A stretch of DNA of 64,000 nucleotides, taken from Hymenobacter cellulosilyticus. GTDB taxonomy: Bacteria > Bacteroidota > Bacteroidia > Cytophagales > Hymenobacteraceae. Of the stretch, positions 10,220 to 20,403 are shown piece after piece; position 1 is the stretch's first letter, and every line of letters starts with the position of its first letter. The notes below the pieces were generated by a model. The model did no database searches. It was not told where the DNA came from and worked only from the letters and a program-made list of their open reading frames with translations. A program made the position numbers and the translations under genes. The stretch spans positions 3,896,501 through 3,960,500 of the forward strand of contig NZ_CP095046.1 of NCBI RefSeq assembly GCF_022919215.1. The letters are read 5' to 3'.

Positions 10220-10974
10220 ATGAAAAAGCTATTTTCCTTCTTCTTTGCCTTTGTTGCCCTGGCTTTGCTGACCATCTCGTGCAGCAAAGAAAACCAGGAG
10301 GTTGCTCCCAAAACTGCCAAGGCTACGCACAATTCCTCTGCCTACGACTATGTAGGTGAGCAGCACAACGCCGGCCTCGACTTTTACCTGGAGCGCGCCG
10401 ATTTCAAGAACAAGATTGGCGAAATAGAGCCCCAGACGATTGTCTTCGGCGAAACCATCGGCTACAACCGCGAGGAATCGGCTAAGATCCTGAGCGACCC
10501 CCGGGTGGCCGAAATCATCTACAGCAAAGCCCCGAGGAGGCCTTGAGTGCCTATTACCAGAAACACGGCCAGTTCCAGGAACTGAAGTATTTCGAGCAGA
10601 TGCGCGCCGCCCTGTCGGCCCAGTCGGCCAATGCCGATGAGGCCGTTGCCAAGCTCACCGAGATTGAGCGCGCCGTAGAGTCCGACAAGTCGCTGGAGCC
10701 CGAGAGCCAAATCGCCCTACTGCAAGGTCTGTCGGTGGGCAAGCACAGCGCTCAGTACTGGTATGCCCAGGTTCAGCTGGGTGGTAAGTCGCCCTGGATT
10801 ATCAAAAACACGACGGCCACTGGCGGTACTACTACGGCTGCTAAGATTAACTGGTGGAAAGTAGGCCTGTCGGACCTGGTCGGTGGCCTCGCGGGTGCGG
10901 GCGGTGGCCCCACGGGTGTGATAATCGGCGGCCTGGGGGCCTCGCTCCAAAGCGTTATCGATCAGTTGCCTTAG
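10220..10974 (+). CDS. hypothetical lipoprotein with glycine-rich C-terminus, one frame break
   Basis: ATG 10220 begins a lipoprotein signal (MKKLFSFFFAF..., lipobox LTISC). A Ser-Lys-Glu tail follows that would direct it to the membrane periphery. The first half contains charged helices. The second half, in the next frame, starts ALSAYYQKHGQ and ends in a Trp-Trp-Lys segment followed by a Gly/Ala-rich hydrophobic stretch (GGLAGAGGGPTGV). Adding one C to the run at 10530-10533 joins the halves as SKAPEEALSAYY and gives 251 residues. No family is recognised. The Gly-rich end recalls membrane-active peptides, but that is only an impression. No neighbour suggests a function. Confidence 0.6.
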
Positions 10975-11339
10975 TAGTCACTGCCAGAGTAACTACCGGT
11001 ACGGGCCCGGCCAGGAGTCCTGTCCGGGCCCCAGCTAGCACCGCCACCCCATTCAGCAGCCCTGGAAGCTCCAGCGCCACTGAGTGGGGTGGTTGGTTGT
11101 GCGGAGTGCTTCAGCTGTAGGAGTAGTCCTGAGCTACTGAACCATGCCCGGCGTCTGCCCGGCGTGAGACGACAGGAGTAAGATTCGTCGTCGGAAAAGG
11201 TGGGGTTCAACGCCAAATCGTTGAGGTTCGTCCGAAGTGAATGACATCTTTATGCGATACCGCCGTATATCCTCCGCTTCGTTCTTTGTAGTACGTCCCG
11301 CCCAGTGCGGGGCTTCGCTCTTTTTCTACCCTCACACCT
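10975..11339. other. intergenic stretch, no gene seen
   Basis: Inverted CCGGGC / GCCCGG words are scattered here and could form weak structures, but no hairpin with a T run is seen. It precedes a doubtful small secreted ORF. Confidence 0.4.
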
Positions 11340-11557
11340 ATGGCATCAACACTACCTACTTACGGCTCGGGAGACTCTCGCCACTCCGACAGTACGAATA
11401 CCTCACCCTGGCGGCAGCGGGCAGCGGGTTGGCTCCTGCTGCTGATGTTGCTGGGCCTGCTCCTGACCAGCCGCCACCTCAAGGCCCAGACCTCGCCCGA
11501 GAGCCGGCCTACGTTCTTCTTTGGGCTTGGCTAGGCCAGGGAAGCCCCTTGCAATGA
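11340..11557 (+). CDS. possible small secreted peptide, doubtful
   Basis: ATG 11340 opens a Ser/Thr-rich start, then a hydrophobic segment (GWLLLLMLLGLLL) and a signal-peptidase-like site before QTSPESRP. As written it stops at 11534. Adding one G to the run near 11522 extends it to a TGA at 11557 (72 residues), just before a strong terminator. The hydrophobic pattern and the terminator favour a real gene, but the mature part is only about 20 residues. It could be a remnant of a longer secreted protein. Confidence 0.3.
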
Positions 11558-11581
11558 GTGCCGGGGCCTAATAACCGCTGT

Positions 11582-11626
11582 TCACCGGCCGCTTTCAGGA
11601 AACTGAAGGCGGCCGGTTTGCTTTTC
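11582..11626 (+). terminator. strong hairpin terminator
   Basis: A 14-base stem, CCGGCCGCTTTCAG / CTGAAGGCGGCCGG, is followed by TTTGCTTTT. It also faces the end of the minus-strand pirin gene. Confidence 0.75.
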
Positions 11627-11757
11627 AGCCCAACCTGAGTAAGCAAGTCGTCTGTCTCGTAACCGGGTAACATCATCCGCAAGACAGCCGGTAAGTTGGC
11701 CCCGACAAGTGCTGGCGGCTTAAGTGCTCGGCCCTTTTGGAAACGAAACCACAGTGC

Positions 11758-12677
11758 TTACGACAGCGGCTCGGGCGCGGCTGATGCCGAGGAGGCCGGC
11801 CGCGACTTATCCTGGGGCAGGGGCACAAACTCGTGGTTGTCGGTGGGGGCAGGGCAATGCGGCCGGCGGCCCAGTCGGCCTTGGCCTGCTCAATGCGCTC
11901 CTTGCGCGAGGACACGAAGTTCCACCAAATAAAGCGCGGGCCCAGTTGCTCGCCACCTAGGAGCATGAGCGTGGTGGCTTCGCGGGCAATGATAACTGGG
12001 TCCTGGCCCGGCGTGAACACCAGGAGCTGCCCGGCCGAGTAGAAGTGGCCGGCTACCTCTATCTGTCCTTTGGCCACGTAGGCCCCGCTTTCGGCATAGC
12101 CCTGGGGCAGGCCAAAGCGGGTGCCGGGCTGCAATACTACGTGCAGGTAAAACAGAGGCGAGTGGGTGCGCACGTCGTTGCGCAGGCCGTAGGCGTTGCC
12201 CGCAATCAGGCGCATCCACACGCCGGGCTCGGTGAAGATGGGCAGCTCGTGGGGCTGGTAGTTGGTAAACGTGGGGGCGGTTTCCTCGTCGGCTTCGGGC
12301 AGGGCCACCCAGGTTTGAATCATTTCCAACTGTCCGCCAGCCAGGGTAGCTGGGTCCTCAAACCGCTCGGAATGGGCAATGCCGCTGCCGGCCGTCATCC
12401 AGTTGACCTCGCCTGGCCGGATGATCTGCTCCACGCCCAGACTGTCGCGGTGCATCACTTGGCCGCCAAACAGGTAGCTTACCGTGCTCAGGCCGATATG
12501 AGGGTGGGGCAGCACGTCGAGGCTTTGCAGCTGGGCAGCCGGCACGCTCACCGGGCCAGCGTGGTCCATAAACACGAACGGGCCGACCATGCGCCGCTCC
12601 CGAAACGGTAGAATCCGCTTCACATCTAAGCCGGCGCTGATGGCAGCCTGGCGGGCAGTAATTACTAAGTCGAGCAT
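11758..12677 (-). CDS. pirin family protein, one frame break
   Basis: This is a bicupin of the pirin family (non-haem iron proteins; some members are quercetinases or redox-sensing regulators). The N-terminal cupin has the usual GPFVFMDHAGP, HPHIGLSTV and TAGSGIAHSER motifs with the iron-ligand histidines and glutamate. ATG 12677 (MLDLVITARQ) fits the family; a longer ORF extends 23 codons upstream without family resemblance. The C-terminus degenerates into Pro/Arg-rich noise unless one base is added to the G run at 11845-11849. It then reads ALPPTDNHEFVPLP and stops at 11758, giving 306 residues, a normal length. It stands between accessory genes and parC with no operon partner. Confidence 0.87.
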
Positions 12678-13227
12678 GGGGCTAAGGCAGCTAAAGTGGC
12701 AGAAGTAGGGTCTGAGGCGCCCACAAGAGTGACAACCAGCGGGCATAGGAACTCAAGGTTCTGAAATTTCTGGACATGTCGGGTCTTTTCAGGCTCCTGA
12801 AGAAAGCGCCGGCCGGGAGAAGTTTAGCAGTATACGGGGAGCGGTAAGGCAGCGGGACTAACTTGATTAGTATTGTTGTGCTTGTGAAAACCCCTGCGGA
12901 GCAAATAAAAAGTAGATTAGTCTGGTTGAAACTTGCTTCTGGACTTGCTCGTGGCTAATATAATTAGGAACTTTATGCCCAGGCTCTGCATTAGAAATAT
13001 TGCGTTCTGCGCAGCTAGCGGTACTTTTGGTATCCTGGGGTTCTTGGCTAGCTGCTCGGGATGCTTCTGTTTTCTTTGTAGCTTTTACCCTGGCTCCATG
13101 AGTTAATTCTCCTGTTTTTTGCCCGCACCTTTTAGGAGGCCGGGTTTGTTAAGTGAAAAGCCTTCCGGTTTCCAAGGCCGGGAGAGAGGTACAAGAACAT
13201 TAATCGTGGCAAACGCCACACCCTACC
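12678..13227. other. 550-base intergenic region with parC promoter candidate
   Basis: No ORF with coding character is seen. TACTTTTG at 13022-13029 matches the -7 consensus and would give parC a leader of about 190 bases. The stretch 12860-12980 is less GC-rich than the flanks. Divergent promoters for pirin and parC probably both lie here. Confidence 0.45.
13022..13029 (+). promoter_or_regulatory. -7 element upstream of parC
   Basis: TACTTTTG, a full match to TAnnTTTG. No clear -33 TTG at the ideal distance. Confidence 0.35.
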
Positions 13228-16175
13228 GTGTCAGAAGAGAAGAACCCCAAGACCCCAATTCCGAAGAGCAGCCCAACCTGTTTGGGGCCGGCGACTCCTT
13301 TGAGTTTGGGTCCGCCACGCCCCAGGATGAGCCGGCTGCCCCCGGCGGCGAGGAAGCCCCCGAGTTTGTAGTCAGTGAAACCGGCGAGCTGCTGCTGGCC
13401 GAGTCGTCGCAGGACGTGGAGGCGATTATCGAGCCCACGCCCGTAACGGAGGAAACCGAGGAGGAGCCCAAGTTTGCCCCCGGTGAAACCATTCACGACG
13501 TGGCTACCGTGGCCGGCATGTACCAGAACTGGTTTCTGGACTACGCCTCCTACGTGATTCTGGAGCGGGCCGTGCCCGCCATTGAGGATGGCCTCAAGCC
13601 CGTGCAGCGCCGCATTCTGCACGCCATGAAGGAAATGGACGACGGCCGCTTCAACAAAGTCGCCAACGTCATCGGCCAGACCATGCAGTACCATCCCCAC
13701 GGCGATGCCAGTATTGGGGATGCCATGGTCAACCTGGGCCAGAAGGACCTGCTGATTGAAACCCAGGGCAACTGGGGCGACATCCGCACCGGCGACGGCG
13801 CGGCCGCCCCGCGTTACATCGAAGCCCGCCTCTCGAAGTTTGCCCTCGACGTCGTCTTTAACCCCGACATCACCGAGTGGCAGATGAGCTACGACGGCCG
13901 CAAGCGCGAGCCCACCACGCTGCCGGTGAAGTTTCCCTTGCTGCTGGCCCAGGGCGTGGAAGGCATTGCTGTGGGCCTGAGCACCAAGATTATGCCCCAC
14001 AACTTCCGCGAGTTGTGCAAGGCCAGCATCGACGTGCTGCGGGGCCGGGAAATCCAGCTATTTCCGGACTTCCCGACCGGCGGCCTCTGCGACGTAACCA
14101 ACTACAACGGCGGTTTGCGCGGGGCCAAAATTCGCCTGCGCGCCACCATCGAGAAGGTCGACAAGACCATGCTCGTTATTCGCGACATTCCCTACGGCAC
14201 CACCACCACGGCGCTGATGGAAAGCATCGTGAAGGCCTCAGAGGCCAATAAAATCAAGATCAAGAAGGTGGTCGATAACACGGCCGCCGAGGTGGAAATC
14301 CAGGTACACCTGCCCACGGGCGTGTCGCCGGACCTTACCATGGACGCCCTGTACGCCTTCACCGACTGCGAAATCTCCATCTCGCCCAACACCTGCGTGA
14401 TTATCGAGGAGAAGCCGCGGTTTGTGGGCGTGGAAGACATGTTGCGCCTGAGCACCCAGAAAACGGTGCGCCTGCTGGAGCGGGAGCTGGAAATTCGGCA
14501 GGACGAGCTCCAGGAAAAGTGGCATTCGGCTTCGCTGGAGAAGATTTTCATCGAAAACCGCATCTACCGCAAAATCGAGGAGTGCGAAACCTGGCAGGAC
14601 ATTCTTGATACCATCGAGAAGGGCCTCAGCAAGTTTGTGCGCGTGCAAGGCTCTAAGGCCAAGGCCGACGACCAGCGCATCGTGCTGCGCCGCCCCATCA
14701 CGGAGGATGACCTGACCCGCCTGACCGAAATCCGCATCAAGCGTATCTCGAAATTTGACGGCTTTAAGGCCGATGAGTACATCCAGAAGCTGGAAACCGA
14801 GCTGGCCGAAGTAGCCGACAACCTGGCCAACCTCACCCGCTACGCCATTGCCTACTTCGACGGTCTGCTCAAGAAGTACGGCGTTGGCCGGGAGCGGAAA
14901 ACCCAGCTGCGCACCTTCGACGTGGTAACGGCCCAAAAAGTAGCCGTGGCCAACCAGAAGCTCTACGTCAACCGGCAGGATGGCTTCGTGGGCTACGGCC
15001 TCAAGAAGGACGAATTTGTATGCGACTGCTCCGACCTGGACGATATCATTGCCATCAAGCGCGACGGTACGTTCATGGTCGTCAAGATTGCCGAGAAAAC
15101 CTTCGTGGGCAAGGACATCCTGCACGTGGGCGTCTACAACAAGAACGACGACCGGCTGGTCTACAACATGATTTACCTGGACGGCGCCTCGGGCATCAGC
15201 TTCGCCAAGCGCTTCCTGGTCACGGGCATCACCCGCGACAAAACCTACGACCTGACCAAAGCCACCAAAGGCTCGAAGACGCTGTATCTGACGGCTAACC
15301 CCAACTCGGAGTCGGAAATCGTCAGCATTCAGCTCTCCGACAAGGCCCCGGCCCGCGTCAAGCAGTTCGACTTTGACTTTGCCGAGCTGGCCATCAAGGG
15401 CAAGGGCTCGATGGGCAACATCGTGACCAAGCAGCCCATCAAGAAAATCACCCAGAAAAGCCTCGGCGACTCCACCCTGGGCGGCCGGGAGGTCTTCTTC
15501 GACAGCGTGGTGGGCCGCCTCAATACCGCCGGCCACGGCCGCTACCTGGGCACCTTCGACACCGACAACACGGTGCTGGTCGTCTACAAGGACGGTTCCT
15601 ACGAGCTGAAGTCGCCTGATCCGGCCCACCACTTCGACGTGCCCAACATCGTGCTGCTGCGCAAGCTGGAGCCCGACACTGTGCTCAGCGCCGTGTATGC
15701 CGAGGGCGAAACCAAGACGCACTACATCAAGCGCTTCAAGATTGAAACCAGCACGCTGGAGAAGCGCTTCGTCTTCATTTCCGAAACCAAAGGCTCCAAG
15801 CTGCTCTGCGCCACTTGCTTTGGCGAGCCCCAGGTGGAAATCAAGCTGCAGCGCGACAAAAAGGCCGACAAGGAAACCGAGAAGCTCCACCTCCACGAGT
15901 TTATCGACGTGAAAGGCTGGAAGGCCATGGGCAACAAGCTCAACTACTTCAAGATTCACACCGTGGCCTTGCTCACCGACGAAGGCCCCGAGCCCGAGCG
16001 CCGGCAGGTCGCCAAGAAGAAAGGTCCGGCTACGATTCCGCGTCCGGCTTCCGGAGCAGGGGAGGAGAGCGGCCCGCTGCCCGAAATGTCGGGGCCGGTT
16101 GACGTCACCCATGAGGACGTGGAACGGGCTCAGGCCATTCTGCGGCGGCCCAAAGCCCAACTCGGCTTATTTTAA
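13228..16175 (+). CDS. parC: DNA topoisomerase IV subunit A
   Basis: This is the breakage-reunion subunit of topoisomerase IV. The winged-helix/tower core starts at about residue 85 (DGLKPVQRRILHAM). The active-site tyrosine is in APRYIEARL, about Tyr197. The C-terminal half is the beta-pinwheel DNA-wrapping domain. It lacks an obvious GyrA box, which favours ParC. The open frame as given runs in from 13119 with a non-family start. A better start is GTG 13228, reading MSEEKNPQDPNSEEQ once one C is added to the run at 13245-13248, giving 982 residues. The first 80 residues are acidic and low-complexity, unusual but seen in relatives. A short hairpin terminator follows. Confidence 0.9.
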
Positions 16176-16181
16176 ATAAAA

Positions 16182-16214
16182 AGCGCCCTGGTTGAGAAGC
16201 TGGGGCCTTTTTTG
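16182..16214 (+). terminator. terminator after parC
   Basis: A short GCCCTGG / CTGGGGC stem with wobble pairs is followed by CTTTTTT. Confidence 0.6.
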
Positions 16215-16285
16215 TGTTCTTGCAAAACCAGACCAAATTCGGCAGCCCTATGCCCGGGCTGCCGTTGCTCGTTTCCTCTTTTTCA

Positions 16286-17137
16286 ATGCCCGCTCACCCG
16301 GTTTGCTGTGCTACCAAGTCGTTGCTGATCCTGCTCCTGGCGGCCGGAATGGTGCTCTCGAGCGGGAGCAGGGCTTATAGTCAGCCTAGCGCTACTGATA
16401 TCAGTCGGCTGCTGGCCGAGGGCAAGGAGTTGCAGAAGCAGTACAAGGAGTCGGAAGCCCTGGCTAAGTACGAGCAGGTGCTCAAGCAGGCGCCCGGCAA
16501 CTACGAGGCGCTTTGGCAGGCGGCCGTGCTGAGCGTGCACATCGGCAACCGCTACACCGATGAAACCCGGAAAGCCGCCTATTTTTCCGCGGCCCGGCTG
16601 TATTCTACCCGCTCGCTGGTGGTGAAGCCGGAAGGAGCGGAGTCTAACTACGCCGAGGCCCTGGCTTTAGTCAACCAGGCTACACTGCTCAGTGCCCGCG
16701 GCCGGCTGGTGGCTTATAAGGAAATGAAGCCCTACGTATTCAAAGCTGTGGAACAAGCGCCCAAGTGGGCCGATGCCTGGCAGCTGCTGGGCCGCTGGCA
16801 CTACCGCGTCGACCACTACAACCCGTTGGAGCGCGCCTACAGTCAGTTTTTTCTGGGCGGTATGCCCGGCAGCGCCAGCACGCCCCAGGCTATTGAGGCC
16901 CTGGTAAAAGCCCACGAGCTGGAGCCCAAGAAGATTCAGTTCTGCTACGATCTGGCCCGCGTGCATCTCAACCGCGGGCAGCGCACCCGGGCCAGCAACG
17001 TGCTGCAGGAGGCCGCCCAGATTGTGCCCGTTACTAGTGAAGAGCTGGAAATAAGTCGCCGCTGCCGGGCTATGCTCATCCAGCTCAACCGCAAAATGCT
17101 CAAGCAGCTCCACCAAAAGGTCAAAAAGACGCTGTAG
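16286..17137 (+). CDS. secreted TPR protein
   Basis: From ATG 16286 the protein has 283 residues with a signal peptide (CCATKSLLILLLAAGMVLSSG). An earlier ATG at 16250 is possible. The body is helical repeats: LLAEGKELQKQYKESEALAKYEQVL and KAPGNYEALW form a TPR, and further units include DAWQLLGRWHYRVDHYNPLE and FCYDLARVHLNRGQ. The arrangement resembles the RMD1/regulator-of-microtubule-dynamics type TPR proteins of Bacteroidota. It is expected in the periplasm as a scaffold, with no enzymatic motif. It is followed after 62 bases by another TPR lipoprotein that has its own promoter element, so the two may be related in function. Confidence 0.72.
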   Translation: MPAHPVCCATKSLLILLLAAGMVLSSGSRAYSQPSATDISRLLAEGKELQKQYKESEALAKYEQVLKQAPGNYEALWQAAVLSVHIGNRYTDETRKAAYFSAARLYSTRSLVVKPEGAESNYAEALALVNQATLLSARGRLVAYKEMKPYVFKAVEQAPKWADAWQLLGRWHYRVDHYNPLERAYSQFFLGGMPGSASTPQAIEALVKAHELEPKKIQFCYDLARVHLNRGQRTRASNVLQEAAQIVPVTSEELEISRRCRAMLIQLNRKMLKQLHQKVKKTL

Positions 17138-17162
17138 CCGCCGGCCACAAGCCGCTACCGAG

Positions 17163-17170
17163 TATCTTTG
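17163..17170 (+). promoter_or_regulatory. -7 element upstream of the TPR lipoprotein
   Basis: TATCTTTG, full consensus, 30 bases upstream of the GTG at 17200. This spacing argues against the more upstream GTG at 17176 as the start. Confidence 0.5.
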
Positions 17171-17199
17171 CCCCAGTGCCGTATTTTTCCTTGCCTGCC

Positions 17200-18324
17200 G
17201 TGCGTTTCCTTCGTCTCTTTCTGGGAGTAGCTTCCAGCGCGATGCTGCTGAGCGCCTGCGAAAGTGCCCCGGCTAGCCGTTCTGAAACCATGGTGAACCT
17301 GGCTACCGTCCAAAGTGGCCCCCAGGTTCAGGCTCAGGAGCTGGAAGGAGCCATTGCCCGCCAGCCCCGCAAGGCTTCGCTCTATGCCCGCCGGGCTGCT
17401 TTCCGGCTTGATGCAGGTCAGGTAACGGCCGCGCTGGAGGATATCAATCGGGCCATTGACCTCGACGACGACGACGGCGAGTTCTATTTTACCAAAGCCC
17501 GGGCCCTGCGCGCCCAGAATCGCCTGACCGCAACCCTGGCCGCCGCCCAGGAAGCTTCCCGCCGCGGCTTTTCCTCACCCGAGCTCAATCTGCTCGTGGG
17601 CGAAACCCAGCTGGCTTCCCGCCATTACCAGGACGCCATCGACCAGCTTGACCGTACCCTGCAGCAGGAACCCGACCACGCTGGGGCCCTGTTTTACAAA
17701 GGCGTGGCTTACCTGGCCCTGACCGATACCGTGCAGGCTCTGCAGTATCTGCGCGCCAGCACTGCCCGTGACCCGCGCCAGCCCGAAACCCTGCACCAGT
17801 TGGCTTTCTTGTCGAATGCCTACCGCCTTCCTACAGAGGCTGTGGTGTATACCCGGCGCGGACTGAAGCTGGCCCCTACGTATGGTTTGTTGTGGTACGA
17901 CCACGGCCGGCAGTTTGAGCTGCAAAACCAGCCCGACAGCGCCCTGCGCTGCTACGCCCGTGCCATTCAGCTCGATACCACGCTCTACCGCGCCGACTAC
18001 CGCCTAGCCCTTGCTGCCTTCAAGCTGCGCCGCTATGCCACGGCCATTCCTCACCTGCAACGAGCCGTGCGCCGGGCACCCCGCCTGCCCGACGCTCGGC
18101 AGATGCTGGCTGAAAGCTTTGAAAGCGTGGGCCGCACCGCCGACGCCCTGGCGCAATACCGACAGTTGGTAGTAGAAAACCCCGGCAACCGTCACTGGAC
18201 CTTTAAAGTCTGGAAAGCTGGTGAAAAAGCCCGACAGCTCCGCGCTGATTCCCTTTACCGCCGCCGGCCCGTCGAGCCGATTGCGCCCCTAGTTCAGCGC
18301 TTCAAGCCGACCATAACGGAGTAA
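17200..18324 (+). CDS. TPR-repeat lipoprotein
   Basis: GTG 17200 gives a lipoprotein signal (MRFLRLFLGVASS, lipobox LLSAC), so the protein is probably anchored in a membrane. About 374 residues hold at least seven TPRs, recognisable by repeated A..Y..RA..L...G.....A..D...A/I..D theme blocks such as EDINRAIDLDDDDGEFYFTK, DQLDRTLQQEPDHAG and CYARAIQLDTTLYRADYR. No catalytic motif is seen. A role as an assembly or protein-interaction scaffold is inferred from the repeat class. Upstream GTG 17176 is in frame but would leave almost no leader after the promoter element. Confidence 0.75.
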   Translation: MRFLRLFLGVASSAMLLSACESAPASRSETMVNLATVQSGPQVQAQELEGAIARQPRKASLYARRAAFRLDAGQVTAALEDINRAIDLDDDDGEFYFTKARALRAQNRLTATLAAAQEASRRGFSSPELNLLVGETQLASRHYQDAIDQLDRTLQQEPDHAGALFYKGVAYLALTDTVQALQYLRASTARDPRQPETLHQLAFLSNAYRLPTEAVVYTRRGLKLAPTYGLLWYDHGRQFELQNQPDSALRCYARAIQLDTTLYRADYRLALAAFKLRRYATAIPHLQRAVRRAPRLPDARQMLAESFESVGRTADALAQYRQLVVENPGNRHWTFKVWKAGEKARQLRADSLYRRRPVEPIAPLVQRFKPTITE

Positions 18325-18720
18325 ACCGGCTGCATAGCCTCATTCTACTTTTCTGCTTCAATGCTCTGCGCCTAATGGGGCAATGAGTGGCTTAGCAGGC
18401 CGCCTACTGGCCTTAGGTGAGCAGTAATCCTCGCCCGACAGGGCCTCCGCAAATCGCACTAAACTTTGCGCTCTACGGTGCCCTGTGAAAAGGCGTAAAG
18501 GGCAACTTCTTTTGCTTTTAGTCAACGCCACAGTTTACAGGCAAGTGCCTACCACTGCGGCGCTGTCTGGCCGCCATGGCAACGGTATTCACCTGAATCA
18601 GTTTTTAAGTCCGCCGAGGCATATTAACCCAGTCTGTCACATATGGTGGTCTTTTGTCCTTGTTCAACCCCCTGGTGAGCCTGTATTCTTGCGCTGTATT
18701 CACCTTTATTCTAATCAGCC
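18325..18720. other. intergenic region upstream of the T9SS protein
   Basis: No gene is seen. A near-consensus promoter lies at its right end: TTG at 18660-18662, a 21-base spacer, then TATTCTTG at 18684-18691 (one mismatch to TAnnTTTG). This is about 30 bases before the ATG of the next gene. Confidence 0.4.
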
Positions 18721-19958
18721 ATGAAACAGATTTTTACGCATTGCCTTGCCTCATTCCTGCTAGGGTTGGGCCTGGTACAACCCGCAGTAGGGCAGGTAAC
18801 AAATGGCAACTTTGAAAGCCGGAATAATCCGCCCCAAGGAGTCAACAATGTTCAGGGGCAAGTTACTCCCGATACAATGATCTGCCCTCCTGGCAGGGCC
18901 TGGCACCACAGGGCGCCCCGGATTATCTGGCAACTCCTGCGGCAGTTCCCCAGGTAGACCCACTTGGTACCCCTTTCTATGGACCTTTTTCAACCCATAG
19001 TGGAAATGGATGCGTTGCTTTGGTCCGTGAGCCTTATTCCTACAGCTATGATGAGTTTATTACGCAGCCCGTCACCCTTCAGGAAGGTCATACCTACCAG
19101 GCGAGTTTCTACGCGCTTCGTCGTCCTGGCGGACAATATGCCGAAAAGCTCGCCCTATACGTTTCTCAAGGATCCACGCAGTCTTACCAAGCCCTTGCCC
19201 CTTCGTATCAATACCAGCTTACCTCGGCGCCGTATGCCACCATCGTGTCAACCCCGATTGCGGACCATCTAAACTGGACTCTAGTATCGGGTACATTTGT
19301 GGCCAAGGCCAATTCGAGCATTACTATCGGCTTTGCCCGGGAGTTCGCAAGCCTGGATCCTTCTCTATACTCCGTAGGGAATGGGGATTACTTTGCCGTT
19401 GATGATGTACAACTCACCGATCTGGGCTGTTTGAGCACTGCTCCCGCTACGCCTGGCTCGATTAGCGGCTATTTAGACCCCCACATTGGGCGTATTCGCG
19501 TGTCCGTTGCTGCGGTTCCAGGTGCTACATCCTACAACTGGTATCTGGATGGTTACCAGGTCGACGACTCGTTTGCCAATGGTAACGTACATAGCAGAAG
19601 CTTGGATATTCTTATTCCGCAGGATGGAAGTTGTCACCCGGATTATACGGTAAGTGTTGAAGCCGTCAATGGCTGCGCTATTTCGGCGCAACGATCAAAG
19701 TATTATCCGGCGGGTACTGGTGGATGCTCGGCTCGGACTGCGGCCGTCGTGTACCCGAACCCAGCTGCTGATCAATTGAACCTGCCCACAGAAGCCGAAC
19801 AAGTAACGCTGCTCGATAACCAAGGGCACGCTATGACCCTGAAGCCGCGTTCAAGGTCGGGTAGTTTGGATATTCGTACGTTGCCCGCGGGACTCTATCA
19901 GCTGCGCTATGTTCTGCAGGGTAAAGCACAAAGTCAGCGCATACAGATCAAACGATAA
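18721..19958 (+). CDS. secreted T9SS-sorted protein of unknown function, one frame break
   Basis: ATG 18721 gives a clear signal peptide (FLLGLGLVQPAVG, cleavage before QVTNGNFE). The opening VTNGNFES...PPQG is typical of a carbohydrate-binding-like jelly-roll found at the start of many Bacteroidota extracellular proteins. A central TLQEGHTYQASFYALRR region continues this beta-sandwich. An Ig/FN3-like piece follows (about 245-320), and the last 70 residues (AAVVYPNPAADQLNL to QRIQIKR) are a T9SS sorting domain. The first 79 codons and the rest are in different frames. Adding one C at 18885-18887 joins them as PSWQGLAPQGAPDY, for 412 residues. The substrate is unknown. Confidence 0.75.
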
Positions 19959-19977
19959 TACTCCGTAACAGAAGCAT

Positions 19978-20013
19978 AAAGCCCCGGCCAAATAAATGGT
20001 CGGGGCTTTTTTG
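19978..20013 (+). terminator. terminator after the T9SS protein
   Basis: AAAGCCCCGGCC / GGTCGGGGCTTTTTT, a near-perfect stem with a T run. Confidence 0.85.
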
Positions 20014-20403
20014 TGGCCCTGGTAGTGGTGCCCGGTTGTGCCTGCAACGCACAACCACCAGCTGGTAAACAGCGGAAGTTGTCCCTAGAATGAGGAACCG
20101 CTTTAGGACCTCACGCAGGTAGAAATTAGGCGCAGCCATATGTTCGGATAGATAGGGTCTTATCTTTACCCCGAAACCAGCTCCGCCATTGTCGCCAGCA
20201 GGAGACTTTTATGCGGAGGCTACTGGCAATCAGCCACAAGGCCGGAGAAAGGGAAGTTGAGCATCTTTTGTGAATAAGAAAGAACTCAAGTGCCCTTGAA
20301 ATCCGGCTTTAGGCGCTGCTGTATGAAGTCGCCCCGTGTAAGTAATTTCAAGCTGCTAACTTGCGGGCTAACGCTGTTTGTATAGCTACTTTATTTTCCA
20401 CTC
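20014..20403. other. intergenic region and thrS leader
   Basis: No gene is seen. TATCTTTA at 20161-20168 is one base from the -7 consensus and would give a leader of about 230 bases. I could not identify a tRNA-like or T-box structure by eye. Confidence 0.4.

Noticed and set aside
10220..10974. Bacteriocin precursor
   Set aside because: It carries a lipoprotein signal and is 251 residues with no leader/double-glycine site, export or immunity gene.
14238..16160. 640-codon open frame antisense to parC
   Set aside because: Shadow of a high-GC gene: it mirrors the parC codon pattern, gives an improbable His/Val/Gly-rich protein and has no start context.
20014..20403. T-box riboswitch before thrS
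   Set aside because: No T-box sequence, specifier loop or antiterminator could be found by eye, and T-boxes are not typical of this phylum.
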